64,000 nucleotides of DNA. Source: Vulcanisaeta sp. JCM 16159. GTDB lineage: Archaea; Thermoproteota; Thermoprotei; Thermoproteales; Thermocladiaceae. The translations under genes were made by a program, and so were the position numbers. The stretch's first letter is position 1, and each line of letters begins with the position of its first letter. The stretch lies in NCBI RefSeq assembly GCF_001316265.1, contig NZ_BBDN01000006.1, positions 62,001 to 126,000 of the forward strand, in the 5' to 3' direction. Below, piece after piece: positions 60,933 through 64,000 of this stretch. The notes below the pieces were generated by a model. It did not search any database. It worked only from the letters and a program-made list of their open reading frames with translations, and had not been told where the DNA came from.

Positions 60933-61741
60933 ATGGCCGAAATAATTAATGCAAGTAATCCAGGTAATATTGGTAGCGGAGTAAGCGGCCTAGTCCCTAG
61001 TTGGGTCTGGACAGCCATCATCGTGCTTGTGGCTGCCGTGGCCATCTACTTCGTGCTTGATTACGCATTTGATAAGTTGGTTAGGGCCTTCGTGAAACTT
61101 TCGAGGAAGGGTGATGTTGAGAATGCGAAGTTCATCTTCAGAATGATGTTAGTAGTGACAATACTATCAGCAATAGCCTATGTTTATCAGCAGTACTTGA
61201 TCGTTGGTACCTTACTTGTTGTTTTCGCCGTAATATTGATACTAGCACTAGGCCAATAATTGAGGAGTACTTCACGGGTAAAATAACTAGGCTCATTAAG
61301 GATTACTCACTGGATGTTGGGGATCACGTGGAGGTCATGGGGATTAAGGGCTACATAATTAAGCAATCATCGATAGGCCTAATAATTAGGAGTTCACGTA
61401 ATGAGTTGATATACGTGCCATACACATTAATACTTAAGAATGTTATTAGGAAAGTACCGCCCACAGAAGGCATTGAAATTAGAATACCGTTTAAGGTACC
61501 TAAGAATGAGTTGCTCATTGAGGATTTACGCAAGGATCTCACGGACTACATGGAGGAGTTGGGTATTGAAGATCCGCACGTTGACGTCGCGGCAATTGAG
61601 GACAGGTTTGTGGAGTTAATGGCAAGGGGTATATATAAGGATTTGAGGACAATAGATGATGTTAAGTACTCCATACTTAATAAGGCCTTTGAATTATCAA
61701 TGGAGCTTAGGAGGAGATATAATGTTAGGAGTAATGAGTAA
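60933..61741 (+). CDS. MscS-family small mechanosensitive channel (one frameshift)
   Basis: The first frame encodes two membrane helices (WVWTAIIVLVAAVAIYFVL, FRMMLVVTILSAIAYVYQQYLIVGTLLVVF). Adding one C near 61253 gives ALGPIIEEYFTGKITRLIKDYSLDVGDHVEVMGIKGYI, the MscS beta domain, ending VPYTLILKNVIRKV. The C-terminal domain is a short alpha/beta segment. Corrected length about 270 aa. It opens on membrane tension (family knowledge). Convergent with trkA, which starts 1 bp after its stop. Confidence 0.82.
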
Positions 61742-62397
61742 TTAAACGCCGAGGTCACCTATTAATTTATTGATACTTTCTGAGGGGCCTACAACCACTA
61801 ACTCATCATTTCCCTCCACAACGTAATCACCACTTGCTTGGTGACGCCGTTCGATGTTACCACATACGGTATTGCAATGCCGTAATTATCAATTATCTCA
61901 TTAATGGATTTACCTATTAATTGCGAGCCTGCATTAATCCTAATTACTGCGAATGTTATATTTATTGATGGATCGTTAAATACGGACTTAGCTATGTTAT
62001 TTATTATAAGGGTCTCTATGTTTCTTGATATTAGGTCTTCAACAATCACGGTATTTACATTCAATTCCCTAAACAAATCCACGTTATCCCTATTATTAAC
62101 CCTAGCGATTATCAATGGAACCCCCTTACCCCTGGCTATACTACATGCCTTATAATTTAATTCATCATTATCAGACAAAGCCAGAAATAACTCAGCCTTG
62201 TCAATACCAACCTCATTAAGCACATCTTCACTACTCGGATCACCCCTATAAACAAGCGCCGACGATTTAAGCATCTTGAAAACCCTTGAGCACGCATCAT
62301 CATTTGAGTCGACGATCACCACATCATATCTATCCATGAGGGCCTTAGCCACATTAACACTCACATTATTTGCTCCAACTATTATGGCAAGCTTCAA
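61742..62397 (-). CDS. trkA: TrkA/RCK-domain potassium-uptake regulator (one frameshift)
   Basis: This is a soluble regulatory subunit of Trk/Ktr or KCH-type K+ transport. The N-domain is a Rossmann fold (MKLAIIVGANNVSVNVAKAL, VVIVDSNDDAC, ALSDNDELNYKACSIAR). The C-domain (FAVIRINAGSQLIGKSINEI) continues after an indel near 61838 as SGDYVVEGNDELVVVGPSESINKLIGDLGV, a typical TrkA_C end. Corrected length about 218 aa. No membrane transporter subunit lies adjacent, though the MscS channel is convergent. Confidence 0.85.
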
Positions 62398-62463
62398 TAT
62401 TAACCACCAACTACGTAACTTAAGCAGGAACTATTTAAATTCATTATTACCTTATCACAAACC

Positions 62464-62856
62464 GTGATCCCAAGAGAGTGGGTGGAGCTTGTTAAGGATG
62501 GGTTGAAATACTCATACGCACCATACAGCGGAGTTAAGGTAAGTGCGCTGGCTATAACACCAGACGGTAAGGTGTATAGAGGGGTTAATGTGGAGAATTC
62601 GTCCCTTGGGCTCACGGTTTGTGCGGAGAGGGTCGCCATATTTAATGCCGTATCCAACGGCGAGAGGAAAATAAAGACAATAGTACTGACCTCAAACCTA
62701 GACAGGCCAATATATCCCTGTGGAGCCTGTCTCCAGGTAATGAGTGAGTTCGGTGTCGAGGAGGTGATCATCGTTCACGGAGATAAAGTAATTAGACATA
62801 ACATAGGTGAGTTGTTCCCAAGGCCATTCACAGACTGGAGAAAGCAGGATAATTAA
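62464..62856 (+). CDS. cdd: Cytidine deaminase
   Basis: This intact 130-aa Cdd converts cytidine/deoxycytidine to uridine. The zinc site is TVCAERVA and PCGACLQVMSEF, with the catalytic glutamate in CAE. The N-terminal YSYAPYSGVKVSALA and NVENSSLGLT are family hallmarks. The start is GTG 62464. Pyrimidine salvage. Confidence 0.93.
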   Translation: MIPREWVELVKDGLKYSYAPYSGVKVSALAITPDGKVYRGVNVENSSLGLTVCAERVAIFNAVSNGERKIKTIVLTSNLDRPIYPCGACLQVMSEFGVEEVIIVHGDKVIRHNIGELFPRPFTDWRKQDN

Positions 62857-62868
62857 ATATGCTGAGTA

Positions 62869-63080
62869 TCACGGGCCTTCAAAACCACATACTGGGCACT
62901 TGTATGGGTTCCCCGTCCTCCTACAATGCTCACACCTCCAAATCTCGGCTTTGCCGCAGTTTGGGCATAGGAAGTGGGTTGCCCTCTCGTATGGCTTAAT
63001 TGGCTTACCGCATGAACTACACACTGGCACGGTCGGTCCATGGAGTACCGGCTTGGCCTCTCAACTCTGGGTAGCGACAT
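62869..63080 (-). CDS. DUF1610 zinc-ribbon RNA-binding-like protein (one frameshift)
   Basis: The minus-strand frame has four CxxC pairs: [28 protein letters not shown] and [10 protein letters not shown], matching the small archaeal zinc-ribbon protein of the DUF1610 type (predicted RNA-binding). The N-terminus MSLPRVER joins after a missing G near 63055 to [12 protein letters not shown]. Length about 70 aa. It is convergent with cdd, 12 bp apart. Confidence 0.82.
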
Positions 63081-63174
63081 TGAGTATCCGTGGGGTAATC
63101 ACTAATTTAAGCATTTCTATAACGTTATTAATGCGTGAGTAATCCTTAATAAATCGGGCACCTATGGTAACGAG

Positions 63175-64000
63175 ATGGACATTAACAAGGTAATAAATGA
63201 TGCGATACTCATATTAGTGATTATACTGGCCGCGGTATTAACATACTTTTTACTTGCTAGAGTCGTTGCACCACCATCAAAACTACATAGTGGAGAAACA
63301 ATAATTACGTACCCCATTGGTACGTCTGGTATCATCGTGTGGCCTCCATACTTTCAATTACTTAATGCATCCATAGTAAGCAGTGTCTATAATACCTTCA
63401 AGAATTATAGCTTGGTTTATGGACCAGATACAGCACCAATCAAGGTATTGATATTCTACAACCCTATCTTACCTCCAGCCACTAACTTCTCAATTGTTAA
63501 TACTAATTACATGATCAATACTTCAGAGAAGGGACTTGTTCAGTATGAGATAGTATTCAATATAAATTCTTTCAACTATTCAGGCCAGCCCTCACCACTT
63601 GTACTGGCTGAGGAGAATGTAGCCTCCGTGGCTTACTGCCTATATTACAACTCAACTAATAGATATAATGCATTATTATTTCTAAGTGAGATTGGTTCAT
63701 TCGTAGGTAGTAATATAACTAAAGTAGCAAACCTCACAAGCATATCCGCAATACAGGAGATACTTAATAACCTGGACATTAACTTGAACGCCACAGAATG
63801 TGTGAGTGAATATGGACATTACGTTTCCAATAGTATGTATCAGATGGTGATACCCTCTATCATTAATGATTATTACGTACAACCGCTCTTGACACCGACG
63901 CCACTCACGTATGAGGTACCCATTAACCTGCCGAACTTACCAACACTCTTCATAATCGGTTATAACTCGGTGACCGGAGCCTATGACGATACAAGCAATA
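63175..64000 (+). CDS. Membrane-anchored thioredoxin-fold-like extracytoplasmic protein (cut by window end)
   Basis: From ATG 63175 the protein has one N-terminal helix (DAILILVIILAAVLTYFLL) and then an N/S/T-rich extracytoplasmic region of at least 250 aa. The segment IKVLIFYNPILPPATNF resembles the first strand of DsbA folds, but the usual CxxC is replaced by ILPPA. LPNLPTLFIIGYN resembles a cis-proline strand. Several N-glycosylation sequons are present. The sequence continues past the window, so the end is unknown. Confidence 0.5.
   Translation, partial: MDINKVINDAILILVIILAAVLTYFLLARVVAPPSKLHSGETIITYPIGTSGIIVWPPYFQLLNASIVSSVYNTFKNYSLVYGPDTAPIKVLIFYNPILPPATNFSIVNTNYMINTSEKGLVQYEIVFNINSFNYSGQPSPLVLAEENVASVAYCLYYNSTNRYNALLFLSEIGSFVGSNITKVANLTSISAIQEILNNLDINLNATECVSEYGHYVSNSMYQMVIPSIINDYYVQPLLTPTPLTYEVPINLPNLPTLFIIGYNSVTGAYDDTSN

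Overview
The window looks like a chromosomal segment of a hyperthermophilic crenarchaeon of the Thermoproteales, most likely close to Vulcanisaeta or Caldivirga (inference from gene content only). Supporting genes are archaeal IF2, L24e and P1 ribosomal proteins, deoxyhypusine synthase, a proteasome beta subunit, an aKMT-type lysine methyltransferase, the AGOG 8-oxoguanine glycosylase, TrpB2, the DUF359 dephospho-CoA kinase and a tRNA-Thr with an intron at a non-canonical position. Start codons are ATG, GTG or TTG, and several TATA-like boxes lie about 25-30 nt before the start codon, as expected for leaderless transcripts.

The dominant technical feature is a very high density of single-base indels. 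About 35 loci, many of them essential single-copy genes (IF2, CTP synthase, deoxyhypusine synthase, TruD, P1, L24e, Pth2) and even the tRNA-Thr acceptor stem, are interrupted by missing or extra bases, usually in G, C, A or T runs. Adding or removing one base restores the family sequence. I read these as sequencing or consensus errors and annotate each broken locus as one CDS spanning its frames.

Layout. 0-9.5 kb: M48 protease, lysine methyltransferase, deoxyhypusine synthase, a pilin-like pair, CTP synthase, a large anchored surface protein, an aminotransferase and two small membrane proteins. 9.5-16 kb: FKBP chaperone, proteasome beta, Nth/Nudix/L24e, IF2 and TrpB2. 16-25.4 kb: a CoA/organic-acid block (4-hydroxybutyryl-CoA dehydratase-like flavoprotein, acyl-CoA dehydrogenase, acyl-CoA synthetase, amidohydrolase, MFS and APC transporters). 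25.4-29.8 kb: a DUF72/DUF364/DUF6884 operon, an aspartyl-protease-like gene, a PIN toxin-antitoxin pair and a riboflavin-pathway reductase. 30-35.7 kb: a DNA methyltransferase beside a nuclease-like remnant, dephospho-CoA kinase and TruD. 35.8-38.4 kb: tRNA-Thr followed by an accessory stretch (gene remnant, SWIM zinc-finger protein, an orphan, and an AbrB-like gene flanked by inverted copies of a palindromic repeat). 38.4-44 kb: a DsbA-like protein, nuoN-K-J, cobO, BtpA, a solo copy of the repeat, and a membrane-linked winged-helix regulator. 44-47.7 kb: a truncated molybdopterin oxidoreductase with membrane genes, then peroxiredoxin. 47.7-54.3 kb: phosphomevalonate dehydratase small subunit, AGOG, site-2 protease, a degenerate MBL protein, a predicted DUF2208 protein, P1 and enoyl-CoA hydratase. 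54.4-64 kb: aldehyde ferredoxin oxidoreductase, UbiE-like methyltransferase, Pth2, FAD oxidoreductase, ROK sugar kinase, a Cas4-like nuclease, a UspA/MscS/TrkA stress and ion group, cytidine deaminase, a zinc-ribbon protein and a truncated thioredoxin-fold secreted protein.

The best candidate for something undescribed is the palindromic repeat family: three near-identical copies, two of them inverted around an AbrB-like regulator gene, so that the unit resembles a minimal mobile or self-regulated cassette. I saw no CRISPR array, rRNA or recognisable transposase.
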